A stretch of DNA of 41,927 nt from a virus (IMGVR_UViG_3300008050_000105:1-41927), one strand, 5' to 3'; shown: positions 31,386-41,526, counted from the stretch's first letter. The notes: generated by a model not told the origin, from the sequence alone. Made by a program: numbers and translations.

Positions 31386-32857
31386 AAGAACGATACCATT
31401 ACAAAAATTTAGGGCAGACAATAACAGCACATCCTGAAATAGCTGAACTTTGGAGGAAACCATGGAAAAAATTAGCAACAGATATTTTGCAAAGCCAACT
31501 ATTAGGATTGGCTGATCCTAATGTGGATATTGGAATTTGGAACGATATTTTGGGGATTAAAACGCCACAAATGCTCCGATGGAATAGAGATGAGGATCTA
31601 GCTATTAAAGATTATAATGATCGTGAAGCACATTTTGATACCAAAGGGGATTTTTACATGTGGACGGTAAATAGATTATGGGATGATTTAGAATATTATC
31701 CTGAAGTCAAACAGGATTTGTTCCATGCAAGGAATATAAAACCTGATGATCAAATTAAAAATGAAGATATACGATCACACTTAAACAGCAACCCATCAGG
31801 ATATCATTTAGAAAAAAATGATGCAGATAAACAGAAACATTTTGAGACTATAAAACAATTAGCAAGTTCTTATATACAGAATTCAGGTTACAACGAATAC
31901 AGTGCTATAAGTCGTGCAGTTAAAAGTTTATATGGTTGGACAATAGTAGGAAGGGATGAAGACACAGGGTCTTATCACGGTTTATCTACATCTGCTGCAA
32001 GAGAATATGATTTAAGCCCTGAACAAATTGTATCAGGAGCCAGAAGACGTATTGCTGAAACTTTGATGAATGTAACAAATATAAATCAATTAGATGTTTT
32101 AGGTTTTAAAGAATCTCTGACACCATCACAAAAAAGAACGTTTTTAGAAGAAGCTTTTAAATCTCGTGGAACAGTTCAAATAGATGTGGCTCCTGCAATG
32201 GATGGTAATGGCTGGATGACAGTTATAAAAAAATATAAAGAAATCGAAAATTCCTGGTGGTTTAATGATTGGAACCCAACCAGCATTCAAGGACTTCTGG
32301 TTGTGGATGGGAAGCATCACGTTGCTGATGAAAAAGAAATACAACGATTAGCCTTATCAGAAGAAATAGTTGTTGGGCTTCAACAGATATATGAATTACC
32401 AGGACCACGCCTTGGAGGATCTACGATCTGGGAAGACCTAATGACTCATGAAAAAGAATACTTAGGTAGTGGTGGTAAACCACCAACTAAATACAACATA
32501 TCAGGACAACAATTTCCAGCTACGGATTTAATGAAAGGATTTTTTTTAGGAGCACCACTAGGATCACCACAAAGTTACAGTAAAGGTCAGGTTGATTTTG
32601 TCATTAAACCGATGATTGAACATTTCAGAGGAAATATTGGAGAACGATATATGCCTGAACCTTCAGACACAGAAATGCGTGCTTACATAGATAAAGAATT
32701 AAAAAAACATGGGAGTTTTAGGAGCAAATTCGTTGAATATTTAAAGGGTGCTCCTTTTTTAGGTAGTTGGCTGGATGATGATTTTTATGAAGGAATAAAA
32801 GATAATCCTCCATTTGATCCTTCTCGTTCTCATTTTATGCATGCACGAGTCAGATGA
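31382..32857 (+). CDS. Hypothetical internal virion protein, 491 aa
   Basis: A soluble, aromatic-rich 491-aa protein without a recognised domain. It lies between the nuclease-bearing ejection protein and the gp16-like proteins, coupled to both by 4-nt overlaps. The C terminus (DDDFYEGIKDNPPFDPSRS) resembles the short Pro/Asp tails common in virion proteins. A role in the ejectosome or core is inferred from context. Confidence 0.65.
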   Translation: MKERYHYKNLGQTITAHPEIAELWRKPWKKLATDILQSQLLGLADPNVDIGIWNDILGIKTPQMLRWNRDEDLAIKDYNDREAHFDTKGDFYMWTVNRLWDDLEYYPEVKQDLFHARNIKPDDQIKNEDIRSHLNSNPSGYHLEKNDADKQKHFETIKQLASSYIQNSGYNEYSAISRAVKSLYGWTIVGRDEDTGSYHGLSTSAAREYDLSPEQIVSGARRRIAETLMNVTNINQLDVLGFKESLTPSQKRTFLEEAFKSRGTVQIDVAPAMDGNGWMTVIKKYKEIENSWWFNDWNPTSIQGLLVVDGKHHVADEKEIQRLALSEEIVVGLQQIYELPGPRLGGSTIWEDLMTHEKEYLGSGGKPPTKYNISGQQFPATDLMKGFFLGAPLGSPQSYSKGQVDFVIKPMIEHFRGNIGERYMPEPSDTEMRAYIDKELKKHGSFRSKFVEYLKGAPFLGSWLDDDFYEGIKDNPPFDPSRSHFMHARVR

Positions 32858-33963
32858 TGTTTAGACAATCCTATACATATGCAAGACCAGATATTTTAAA
32901 AAAAACACTCAGAGGATATCGTCCTGGTGGGATGGGGACTTTTACAAGTTCTGTATCTGAAGGGTTCCATCAAACACCTGTAGTACAAGCTATTGAATGG
33001 TTACAATATGGAATGGCAGGTAGTGATTTTTATTCAAGTCCTGAAGCAACAAGACCAGTAACAAAAAATGAATTCCAAGAGTTCGTTGGTGATTTACCTA
33101 TTCAATACGAAGAAGGGGTCACATTTGGACAAATGGATATTCTTAAAAAAGAACATGCTAGAGAACAAGCATATGGATGGTTTAATCAAAATGTTGGGAT
33201 GTGGGAACCTTCTAGGATAGGAGGATTCTTAATTGGCTCATTACCTGATCCTTTGATGTTGATGCCTATGAGTGGTTTGGTATCAAGAATGGCAACTACA
33301 GCAAGGGCAATAAATAGAGGTATGGGAATAGGATTAAATGGATTCAAAAAACCAATAGGTAATGTGCTAAGGACAGGAACTGAAGCAGCATTATTTGCAG
33401 GTATTGCAGAAGCAACCATATTAGTGCCAAAAAAAGAAAAATTCCAGCAACCATGGGGATGGCAACAGGCTTTGGTTGATGTAGGTTTTGCTTTCGGTGC
33501 TGGAGCTTCTTTGAGTGCATTTGCTCAAGTAGCACCATCTATAATAAAAGCCCCGTCTTATTTTAAATTAGGTGCTCTTACAAAAGTATCCAAAGATCTT
33601 GGTGATGGAGAATTAGGCTCTGTTATGCCTAATGATTACAAACCTAAAGGTCCTAATGATTCTCTAACTCCTGCAGGACAACGCTATCCTGACCATAATA
33701 TTACTCCAGAAGAGATAGCTGGTCAGGCTACTCAAGATGCAGATAGAGTCTTAAGCAGACCACAACAAGAACTAGAATCTATAAGAGCTAATGAAACTAT
33801 AGATACATTCATTGAAAGTGCAGGGGATGCAATTGACAGTATTGTAACACCAGACTTTCAAAGGAAACTTACTGATTTTGGAGGATCTATAGTAAATAGA
33901 TCCGCAGATGAATTGGAAAAGATCATTAATTATAGTATTAACTGCTTTAAAAAGAATCGATGA
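32854..33963 (+). CDS. gp16-like internal virion protein, N-terminal part
   Basis: A 369-aa protein with two hydrophobic regions: RIGGFLIGSLPDPLMLMPMSGLV (about 125-147) and ALFAGIAEATILVP (about 183-196). These patterns are usual in the N-terminal third of large podovirus ejection proteins. The next gene carries the usual C-terminal part, so the two may be one protein divided at 33949-33963. Stop and start overlap (ATGA), which allows reinitiation. Either a genuine two-gene arrangement or a one-base loss in an A5 run explains it. ATG 32857 is an alternative start. Confidence 0.68.
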   Translation: MMFRQSYTYARPDILKKTLRGYRPGGMGTFTSSVSEGFHQTPVVQAIEWLQYGMAGSDFYSSPEATRPVTKNEFQEFVGDLPIQYEEGVTFGQMDILKKEHAREQAYGWFNQNVGMWEPSRIGGFLIGSLPDPLMLMPMSGLVSRMATTARAINRGMGIGLNGFKKPIGNVLRTGTEAALFAGIAEATILVPKKEKFQQPWGWQQALVDVGFAFGAGASLSAFAQVAPSIIKAPSYFKLGALTKVSKDLGDGELGSVMPNDYKPKGPNDSLTPAGQRYPDHNITPEEIAGQATQDADRVLSRPQQELESIRANETIDTFIESAGDAIDSIVTPDFQRKLTDFGGSIVNRSADELEKIINYSINCFKKNR

Positions 33964-36545
33964 TTTGTGCAAGTAATTTAGCAAAAAGATTCAAGATCAG
34001 CTTTGATGAAGCTGCAGATGTTATAGATTCTATCAAGGATCTAAATCTTGATAAACTCACGGCACTTGGTCCTGAAGCTGCAAAACGACAAGCCTTTCGT
34101 CTTCATTCCACACAAGTAGCCAGGAATTATTTAACATCCCGAATACCATTCTTCCAGAACCTTATGTCTGGTTCTAGTAATGAAGTGTATAAAAAAATAT
34201 ATGGTTTTTTAGAGAATGCAGCCAAAGATCAAGATACTCGTAGAACTAATCGTATGGGTAGGATCTTCAATGCATTATCCTTTGATAGAAAACTGTTCAG
34301 CAGGAAATCTTCAGACAAAGCATTCCAGGAAGCTACAGTAGAAGAAATGCTCCCATTTACGGGGAAACAAAAAGGAGACAATTCGGAGGCATTTGAATTC
34401 AGTCAGGCATCATTCAATGAAAAGAAGGCACAAGTAGGAGAAGCAAATCAATATGGAGCAGGGATGCTCTGGAGGGATGACCATCTTACACAGCAATGGC
34501 ATGATCAAATCAGGATGGTATCAGCAGGTAAGAAGCAATGGGTTGATTATGTCCATGACAGGGTTGATTTTGAAAAGTCCTTTGATGTTAGAGGTAATTC
34601 ATTTGCAGATATGACAGAAACTGCACGTAAAAGGTATTTGAATTCTGTATATGATGCAATTACCAAAAACATCGACGAATTTGACTGGTCTGGGAATATA
34701 ATGAATAAGTCTTTAAATAAAAGACTACAAATGACCCGTCATTTACAGTTAAAGGATAAGACAGCATGGTTGGAATACAATAAACAGTTCGGACATGAGA
34801 ATCCTGTAGAAGCCATTATATCAGGAATGGATGTAATGGATGATAGAGTAGTCCTTCTTAAAGCATTCGGGAGTAATCCTAAAGAAGCATATAAATATTT
34901 AAGAAAAAGGATGGAAGGTGAGAAGATTTATATAGATAAGGCAGGGATTGTACGTGAATGGAAACAATCTGATCTAATGGATCTAGAGGGTCAATGGAGA
35001 GCATATGGGCATGATAAGCACCCTGACAGCTTAGATAGTGCAAAAGTTGCAGCATTGGAGCCTGATGCACAATTGAAGGTAGTATATGCCAAATCAAAAT
35101 GGAATGAGATGGTGGAAAATGCTGATGCAGCAAAAGCAAAACCTGTGAAACTATCAGGATGGCAACGTGATCAGTTGGATTCATTGTGGAAACAGGTGTC
35201 AGGAGAAGCTTATGTAGTAGGTCGACCTTCAGTAGCAAAGTTTATGAGGGGGATGCATTCATGGTTGATAACAACAACTATGGGCAAGTCAATGATCTCA
35301 TCCTTTGGGGATTTTGCATCAGTTGCTGTTAATCTGCACAGTCATGGAAGAGGGTTCCTTGGATCATATGGAGACATAATAAGTGCATTCCGTGCCCGTT
35401 TAGACAAGATACAGAGCAAAGCAGAACGTGAATATGTCTTAAACCACATAAATGTAGCACTAGAAGGGTTTATGCAGTCAACGCATAGTCGTTATGCATT
35501 TGGCGAAAGATTGAACCGTGGTGCTCAATTGATGTTTGATATTAGTGGATTAAATGCTTGGACAAATACATGGAAGGAAGTATGGGGTAGGTCTATGTCA
35601 ATGCATCTTGCTCACAAGATGAAAACAAAGTGGGCAGATCTTGATCCTTTATTGAAGAAAACATTGAAGGAACATAGATTCCAGGAAAAAGATTGGTTGG
35701 ATCTACAATCAGCAGGTTCCTTTTCTTTGAAAGAAAGAGTTAAAAATAATCCAAACTTCAAAGATGTTGAAGTAGGAAGTGAAAGATTTATAACATCGGA
35801 TTGGGTCCGACAGAAGATTGATGGGAAAAAGGGGGAACGTCTGGGGTTTATGCTAGATAGGTTCTTCCAAAATGAAGCAAGGGCAGCAGTCCCTACACCT
35901 GATGCAATGGATCGTGCATTTATGATGAGAACCTTCCAGAGAGGGACTGTTCCTGCAGTAGTTGCACAAATGATCTTTACATTTCGTTCACATCCAGTAG
36001 TAATGGGACGGAAAGTACTGCCACGTATGTGGGAAATGGGACTTCCAAGCTTGCTACACCTCACTCCAATGATTGGATTAGGTTATGCTTCGCTTGCAGT
36101 AAAAGACTTGATTAAAGGAAAGGAACCTAGAAGACCAGATAACCTCAATACAGTATTAGAGTCAATAGTACAAAGTGGGTTTGCTGCAGGTATTGGTGAC
36201 TTTTTACTTGAAGAGGTTGGTAGACATCATTCATCCTTTGATGAAACTCTACTTGGTCCACATTACGAATTCTTTAAGGACGTTGCATCGCTAGGTAAGG
36301 GACTGGCGACTGGGCAGGACGGTGCTGCTGATGCATGGAACATGATAAGGGAACGGACTCCGTTCATGAACCTGTTCTATACTGAATTAGCATACAATTA
36401 CTTGGTCCACTATCAGGTAATGGAAACACTGCAACCTGGATATACCCAGATGGTTGAGAACTGGAGCAAAGGTGTTGATCAACAACAGTATATTGATGCC
36501 TTACGTCCAACCAATTTTGTCTCTCATGGAGGTCCTTTCCGATGA
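33960..36545 (+). CDS. gp16-like internal virion protein, C-terminal part
   Basis: An 861-aa helical protein. The C-terminal third has a pattern recurrent in large podovirus internal virion proteins: RAFMMRTFQRGTVPAVVAQM, IFTFRSHPVVMGRKVLP, LTPMIGLGYASLAVKDLIKG. The protein lacks a folded N terminus of its own, starting in mid-helix (ASNLAKRFKISFDEAADVID). Together with the 369-aa gene it would make about 1230 aa, close to T7 gp16 (1318 aa), but without gp16's transglycosylase domain. Only a weak A-rich ribosome site precedes the ATG. Overlap with the fibre gene is 4 nt. Confidence 0.72.
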   Translation: MICASNLAKRFKISFDEAADVIDSIKDLNLDKLTALGPEAAKRQAFRLHSTQVARNYLTSRIPFFQNLMSGSSNEVYKKIYGFLENAAKDQDTRRTNRMGRIFNALSFDRKLFSRKSSDKAFQEATVEEMLPFTGKQKGDNSEAFEFSQASFNEKKAQVGEANQYGAGMLWRDDHLTQQWHDQIRMVSAGKKQWVDYVHDRVDFEKSFDVRGNSFADMTETARKRYLNSVYDAITKNIDEFDWSGNIMNKSLNKRLQMTRHLQLKDKTAWLEYNKQFGHENPVEAIISGMDVMDDRVVLLKAFGSNPKEAYKYLRKRMEGEKIYIDKAGIVREWKQSDLMDLEGQWRAYGHDKHPDSLDSAKVAALEPDAQLKVVYAKSKWNEMVENADAAKAKPVKLSGWQRDQLDSLWKQVSGEAYVVGRPSVAKFMRGMHSWLITTTMGKSMISSFGDFASVAVNLHSHGRGFLGSYGDIISAFRARLDKIQSKAEREYVLNHINVALEGFMQSTHSRYAFGERLNRGAQLMFDISGLNAWTNTWKEVWGRSMSMHLAHKMKTKWADLDPLLKKTLKEHRFQEKDWLDLQSAGSFSLKERVKNNPNFKDVEVGSERFITSDWVRQKIDGKKGERLGFMLDRFFQNEARAAVPTPDAMDRAFMMRTFQRGTVPAVVAQMIFTFRSHPVVMGRKVLPRMWEMGLPSLLHLTPMIGLGYASLAVKDLIKGKEPRRPDNLNTVLESIVQSGFAAGIGDFLLEEVGRHHSSFDETLLGPHYEFFKDVASLGKGLATGQDGAADAWNMIRERTPFMNLFYTELAYNYLVHYQVMETLQPGYTQMVENWSKGVDQQQYIDALRPTNFVSHGGPFR

Positions 36546-39500
36546 TCAATAGCGTATCCCATCGTACTTCAACAACAGCATCCAGTGCAACCACTAGCAC
36601 TGATTTTGCGACTCCTGCCCCGATCTACACCAAAAATGATGTAGAAGTTTATGTTGATAGTGTTAAAAAAACTGTCGACTCCCAATATGCTGTCACGATA
36701 GGAACAGATAACACGGCAAACATTAGGTTCACTTCAGGAAATGTTCCTGCAGATGGTGTGGGTGTAGTTATTGTCAGATCCCTTCCTTACTTACAAGGAC
36801 AGAACTTTATCAATAATGATGCTCTTGACATCGAAAATGTAGAGACAGGCTTAGATAAAATAACTGTAATGACACAGCAGTTAGCAGATGGTAAGGATTA
36901 TTCATTCAAGTTTGCCAAAGAATTAGCTACTGCAGAATTCAATTCTACTTCTGTAGTCGGGACTAACTTTGAAAATGTCCAGGATAGAGCAACAACACTT
37001 TCAGCAACCAAAACGACAAGAGCAAACAAATATGTAGGATTTGATGCAAATGGTGATATATCAGTATCAGGAGATATAGGAATTTATAGAGGAGATTGGG
37101 TTACAGGAACAGCATATGTAGTGAAGGATCTTGTTAAACAGAATAGTGATAGTGATTCTACGGCAGCACTTACAAAGGGTAATATATATATATGTATCAC
37201 TAAACATGATTCAACAGGTTCTTATTTAACCGAGAATGATACAGCAAATTGGACGTTAGTATTGGACACTGTAGTTGCAACTTCAGGTATTGAAGAGTCT
37301 AAAGCTTGGGCTACTAAAGTTGATGGAATTGTTGATGCATCTACAGGAAGTGATGATTTTTCCAGTAAAGCGTATGCCATAGGTGGTACAGGTGTAGATA
37401 ATGTTGCTGGATCTGCTAAAGATTGGGCAACTGAAACGGGTTCTACTCCATCAAGTACTGCAACAGATGCAAGTGCTAAAGAATGGGCTATTGGTTCTTC
37501 TTCTCATAAATCTGAATATTCCGCTAAGGAATATGCAATTGGTGATGAAACAGCTAGTGGAGGATCAGCAAAGGCATGGGCAATTGATGAATCAAGTCCT
37601 GATGGTACAAGTGAAAAGTCTGCTAAAACATTAGCAGCAGAAGCTGCAGCAGACGTTCTTTTAACACATGCAGATGTACTTCTTACAAATGCAGATGTTA
37701 TTTCGACGGGTGAGGATGTTGAAGCAACAAATGCAGATGTAGTATTAACAAATGCAGACGTAGTAACTACTGCCGCATCTGAGGTTGCCGCTAAAGCAAG
37801 TGCTGCCGCAGTAGCAAGTTCCTTAGACTCCTTTAATGATACGTATCTCGGAACGATGTCGGATTCATCAACCCAAGGTACTAATCCTACTACTAATGGT
37901 ACGTGGGCTAAGAATTCTTCTGCAATTACTGTAGCAAGCGGATCAAATATAAAAGTGGGGCAGGTTGTTACTGGTACAGGAATGCCATCACCTCCTCCTA
38001 ATGTTATTTCAGTAGTAGGAACGGCAGTGGTTGTATCAGAGAATATGGCAGCAGCAGGATCGGCAGTAGCCCTAACATTTACTGGTTATGGTGTCTATGG
38101 TACTTACAATGGCACCAAAGATGGCCCAACTACTGACAATGACAATGGAGCGTTAGCAGATGGTATGCTTTATTTTAATACCACTGATAACAATATGATG
38201 GTCTATAAAACCACAGGAGCCTCTTGGATTGCCGCTACAGCTTCAGGTGGTGTTTCGTTAGTAATTCATAAGGTTACTGCTAGTGGCAGTGAAACTTCTT
38301 TTGCCGCTGGTACTTTTACTCCAACATTATCGTATGAGGTAAACAACATAGTTGTGTTTCTCAATGGAGTTAGGTTGGATGCAACGGACTATACAGCAAC
38401 TACAGGTACATCAATTACTGGTTTAGCGGCAGTAGCAGCTTCAGATGAGTTGGTAGTATTAGCATTCAAGACCTTTGAGGTTGCAGATGCAGTCAGTGCG
38501 GCTTCAGGAGGAACCTTCAATGGTGCAGTTACGTTCTCCGCAGGATTGACAGGAGATGTTACTGGTAACGCTTCTGGGACAGCCGCCACAGTAACAGGTG
38601 CTACTCAATCAGCAATTACTACTGCTACCAATCTTACATCAGTAGGGACACTTACTTCAGCCACGATTTCTGGTGATCTTACAGTAGACACAGACACACT
38701 AAAGGTCGATTCAACGACTAATCGGGTCGGCATCGGGACTACTCCTTCTTATGCTTTAGATGTAAAATCATTAATTGGGCTTCATGGTAGTTCGTCAGGT
38801 ACAACAAAATTAGCAACTTGCGCGGCTGATTCTACTGAAAATTGGTTATATATTGGCTCATCTCAACTCCATATCCGTACACAAGCAGACTCTGCTAATA
38901 GAATGACTATCACGGATGCTGGTAAAGTCGGCATCGGCTGTGCTCCCGCTGTAGCGCTTGAAGTCATAGACACAAGCAATTTAGAAACAGTCGCAGGATT
39001 TGGTGCTGATGATGATGGGACAGCTTTTATCAGTGTTAGAACAGCAGAAACGCAGAACAATTTAGCTGGTCTCACCTTTTCTGTCGGTACTGCAACTCCT
39101 ACTGGTGTTGGTTCATCAGCATCCATTGGGCATGTGTTAGGTAAGGTGGTGAACTCTGGGGGGCCTTTACATGGCGAGTTGCAATTTCATACAAATTATA
39201 GTGATTCAATAACTCAAAAAATGGTTATTACAGATGCTGGCAGAGTCGGCATCGGTGATATATCACCTACTTATAAGCTAACAGTAGATGGTGATGGCGA
39301 ACGATTAGCGTTTTCGGCAGGGGCTAGTTATCCCTTTATGACTGGACTGAGATCAAACAGGTCAGGGACTACTTGTGGGAATATGTATCTGGAAACTTGG
39401 CGAGGAGATGCAAGTAACACACCAGTTACTGCAATTGCTATTGAAGGAGCGGATGGCTATGTTGGCATCGGTGATATATCACCTAGCTACCCGTTAGAGG

Positions 39501-40000
39501 TCAGTCACACAACTACTGGGAGCTATGTAGCTAATTTTGAACATGGTGGAGGTGTTTCTGCTCGACATGGTATAAGAATAGAAGCAGGCGCGGATAATGG
39601 GGGAAGTTTAACTTACTATGTTGCTGCTAAAGACGGTGATGGAGATGATGTCGGAGTTCTCCAGAATGATGGTGGTACATTTAGTATTGCGGACCAATCC
39701 GATGAAAGACTAAAAGATAATATTGCTGATACAAAAATACATGGATTGGATAATGTTATGGACATGAAGGTCCGAGAATTCGATTGGAAGAAAAATGGTT
39801 CGCACGTTCCTGCTGGGCTTATTGCCCAAGAACTTAAAGAAATATATCCGTTCGCTGTCACTGGTGAGGTTGGAGATAAAGACCCTGAAGATCCTACGAA
39901 AGATGCCTATATGTTTGTAAGTCGGGATTTACTTGTCCCAGTTTTAATCAAAGCAGTCCAAGAATTATCAACCAAAGTAACAGCACTGGAGAACGCATAG
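36542..40000 (+). CDS. Tail fibre with gp17-like N terminus and S74 intramolecular chaperone
   Basis: An 1152-aa fibre. Residues about 20-115 follow the T7 gp17 particle-binding domain pattern. Next come SAKEWAIG/SAKDWAT repeats and six heptads of the ADVxLTN type (370-411), a likely coiled-coil shaft. Later are beta repeats with four RVGIG...P...L.V units. The C-terminal S74 domain begins SDERLKDNI: S1053 and K1058 are the expected catalytic dyad, with autocleavage before S1053 after trimer folding. A final helix (LIKAVQELSTKVTALENA) ends it. It binds the host receptor. The stop abuts the 53-aa gene. Confidence 0.9.
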   Translation: MINSVSHRTSTTASSATTSTDFATPAPIYTKNDVEVYVDSVKKTVDSQYAVTIGTDNTANIRFTSGNVPADGVGVVIVRSLPYLQGQNFINNDALDIENVETGLDKITVMTQQLADGKDYSFKFAKELATAEFNSTSVVGTNFENVQDRATTLSATKTTRANKYVGFDANGDISVSGDIGIYRGDWVTGTAYVVKDLVKQNSDSDSTAALTKGNIYICITKHDSTGSYLTENDTANWTLVLDTVVATSGIEESKAWATKVDGIVDASTGSDDFSSKAYAIGGTGVDNVAGSAKDWATETGSTPSSTATDASAKEWAIGSSSHKSEYSAKEYAIGDETASGGSAKAWAIDESSPDGTSEKSAKTLAAEAAADVLLTHADVLLTNADVISTGEDVEATNADVVLTNADVVTTAASEVAAKASAAAVASSLDSFNDTYLGTMSDSSTQGTNPTTNGTWAKNSSAITVASGSNIKVGQVVTGTGMPSPPPNVISVVGTAVVVSENMAAAGSAVALTFTGYGVYGTYNGTKDGPTTDNDNGALADGMLYFNTTDNNMMVYKTTGASWIAATASGGVSLVIHKVTASGSETSFAAGTFTPTLSYEVNNIVVFLNGVRLDATDYTATTGTSITGLAAVAASDELVVLAFKTFEVADAVSAASGGTFNGAVTFSAGLTGDVTGNASGTAATVTGATQSAITTATNLTSVGTLTSATISGDLTVDTDTLKVDSTTNRVGIGTTPSYALDVKSLIGLHGSSSGTTKLATCAADSTENWLYIGSSQLHIRTQADSANRMTITDAGKVGIGCAPAVALEVIDTSNLETVAGFGADDDGTAFISVRTAETQNNLAGLTFSVGTATPTGVGSSASIGHVLGKVVNSGGPLHGELQFHTNYSDSITQKMVITDAGRVGIGDISPTYKLTVDGDGERLAFSAGASYPFMTGLRSNRSGTTCGNMYLETWRGDASNTPVTAIAIEGADGYVGIGDISPSYPLEVSHTTTGSYVANFEHGGGVSARHGIRIEAGADNGGSLTYYVAAKDGDGDDVGVLQNDGGTFSIADQSDERLKDNIADTKIHGLDNVMDMKVREFDWKKNGSHVPAGLIAQELKEIYPFAVTGEVGDKDPEDPTKDAYMFVSRDLLVPVLIKAVQELSTKVTALENA
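37649..37774. repeat. Six 21-bp heptad repeats in the fibre gene
   Basis: They encode six successive 7-residue units of the ADVxLTN type. The regular period suits a trimeric coiled coil. Confidence 0.75.
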
Positions 40001-40162
40001 ATGCAACTAACACAAGAACAGTGTGATGATCAGATCACAAAGATACAACAACAGATCCCTGAGCTACAGGCTCAGTTACAAAGACTCTTGGGGTATAAGC
40101 AAGCCCTTACTGAAATGCAGGAAGATCAACAACCAGTAGAAGAAGAAGAAACAAATGAGTAG
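40001..40162 (+). CDS. 53-aa coiled-coil small protein
   Basis: Starts at the base after the fibre stop. It is Gln/Glu-rich (KIQQQIPELQAQLQRLLGYK) with an acidic end (PVEEEETNE), a predicted short coiled coil. The stop overlaps the next gene by 8 nt. Similar short helical proteins often follow fibre genes in podoviruses, perhaps as assembly aids. Function is not known. Confidence 0.6.
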   Translation: MQLTQEQCDDQITKIQQQIPELQAQLQRLLGYKQALTEMQEDQQPVEEEETNE

Positions 40163-40427
40163 AGCAAGAGATAACGCCAACTTTACTGTACTTGATACTA
40201 GAATGCCTAATTTAACAGGTGATGTTACAACTGTTGAAGGTGCTGTAGCTACTTCTATTACAGCCGATGCAGTAGGTACAGATGAACTTGCAAACGATGT
40301 TGTAATCACTACCTCTGGTCTTATCACTGCTAACGGTGGGCTGGAGACAGACACAAATTCAAAAATCAAACAAAAAGGAGCTTTTATGCAATCAAGTACA
40401 CATCAAGCATTTGTCTTAGGATACTAA
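40155..40427 (+). CDS. Short fibre-associated protein
   Basis: A 90-aa protein starting MSRARDNANFTVLDTRMPNLTGDV, a common opening of tail-fibre proteins and fibre fragments in aquatic phages. The body is Thr/Ala-rich beta-type. It may be a small adhesin subunit or a reduced second fibre. It overlaps the 53-aa gene by 8 nt. Confidence 0.6.
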   Translation: MSRARDNANFTVLDTRMPNLTGDVTTVEGAVATSITADAVGTDELANDVVITTSGLITANGGLETDTNSKIKQKGAFMQSSTHQAFVLGY

Positions 40428-40436
40428 GGAGAAATT

Positions 40437-40796
40437 ATGTCAATACCAGATGGAGGAGGAACAGAGGTTTTAAAAAATCTCTATAAAGATGGATTAAATA
40501 ATGCGTGGTGGAGTGGTACTGATGTAACAGTACCAGCAAGTCATATTTGGACTATACTAAGTATTACTATGTCTAATATTTCTTCTGATACAGCCGATAT
40601 TGGGTTAAGAATAGTACCAAGTGCAGGAGGTTCTCTGGATATAATACCAAATACTGGTGATACACCACTTACACGATATGGTGTATTTGTTTGGAATGAT
40701 AAACTGGTATTATCTGCTGGTGATGAAATTCGATTTTACACAAACAAAACTATGGATATTTTCATTTCATACATAGACCAAGATTGGAGCGCGTAG
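40437..40796 (+). CDS. Hypothetical fibre-region protein
   Basis: A 119-aa beta-rich protein (HIWTILSITMSNISSDTADIGLRIV, LVLSAGDEIRFYTNKTMDIFISYI). The pattern resembles jelly-roll-like tip proteins in which a strand pair ends in I-S-Y-I/V. GGAG lies just upstream. Probably a structural component of the fibre or its tip, by context. Confidence 0.58.
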   Translation: MSIPDGGGTEVLKNLYKDGLNNAWWSGTDVTVPASHIWTILSITMSNISSDTADIGLRIVPSAGGSLDIIPNTGDTPLTRYGVFVWNDKLVLSAGDEIRFYTNKTMDIFISYIDQDWSA

Positions 40797-40802
40797 AACC
40801 TC

Positions 40803-41255
40803 ATGAGCGGAATAATAAATCAAGTTGGTGCAAGGTCAGGGACTATCTCTGTTGGTGATTATCCTGTTTCTACAGGAACAGTAACACTATCTGGCACAAC
40901 AGGACTGGATTATGAGGAAGGTTCTTGGACTCCTACGGGTGACGTAGATTTTGATCAGGCCACTGGATACTACACCAAAATTGGTAGGCTTGTAACTTTA
41001 TCTTTCGCGATTCTTTGGGGCAGTGATACCGATGGAAGTGGTGCTCAAATTAAAAGTCTACCTTTCACGGCAGCAGGCACGAACTCACGAGGAGGTGGGT
41101 TTTTGAGTTATTCCTCGGATGGTACCGCTTCGAGTCTCTATATGGGTTCAACGACTACAGTATATGTCAAAGCATCCGCTGGAGCGGGCGCGGTAACAAA
41201 TACTGACCTTCAAACACGCGATTTAATGGGCGTAATCACGTATATAACTGCTTAA
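40803..41255 (+). CDS. Hypothetical tail-fibre-like protein
   Basis: A 150-aa protein with the YEEGSWTPTG...ATGYYTKIGRLVTLSF pattern that recurs in phage fibre/tailspike tip regions, and an N terminus like other fibre fragments (MSGIINQVGARSGTI). It is likely an adhesin or tip subunit. The C-terminal half is Gly/Ser/Thr-rich. There is no enzymatic motif. Confidence 0.65.
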   Translation: MSGIINQVGARSGTISVGDYPVSTGTVTLSGTTGLDYEEGSWTPTGDVDFDQATGYYTKIGRLVTLSFAILWGSDTDGSGAQIKSLPFTAAGTNSRGGGFLSYSSDGTASSLYMGSTTTVYVKASAGAGAVTNTDLQTRDLMGVITYITA

Positions 41256-41256
41256 A

Positions 41257-41526
41257 ATGGAACTAGATAAAATAGAAGTAGTCACAGACTACAAACATCT
41301 TCAGATTCGGGAGATTACTGACTCAGGTGGATACCACCGCAGAGTGCTTACATCAGATATGGATGTTTCTGGTGAAACTCAAACCATTCAACGTGGTACT
41401 GATGAGAATGGTGATCCAATTATGAAAACAGTTAAGGAAATTGCAGAAGAACTGTGGACTGATGAAGTTAAGACTGCATGGACTACTTTCCAAGCTGAAC
41501 AAGAAGCAGAAATGAATCCTGAGTAA
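41257..41526 (+). CDS. Hypothetical protein, 89 aa
   Basis: A charged protein (LDKIEVVTDYKHLQIREITD; RGTDENGDPIMKTV; a C-terminal acidic helix). Small proteins of this kind lie near fibre and lysis genes in many environmental phages, with no assigned role. It starts 1 nt after the previous stop. Confidence 0.6.
   Translation: MELDKIEVVTDYKHLQIREITDSGGYHRRVLTSDMDVSGETQTIQRGTDENGDPIMKTVKEIAEELWTDEVKTAWTTFQAEQEAEMNPE

Noticed and set aside
33940-33963. Canonical programmed -1 frameshift site
   Set aside because: The local sequence C TTT AAA AAG does not match X-XXY-YYZ in the reading frame, so a standard slippery site is not supported.
40155-41255. Diversity-generating retroelement, prompted by BPP-1-like capsid genes and small fibre proteins
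   Set aside because: No reverse transcriptase and no template/variable repeat pair were seen near the fibre genes.
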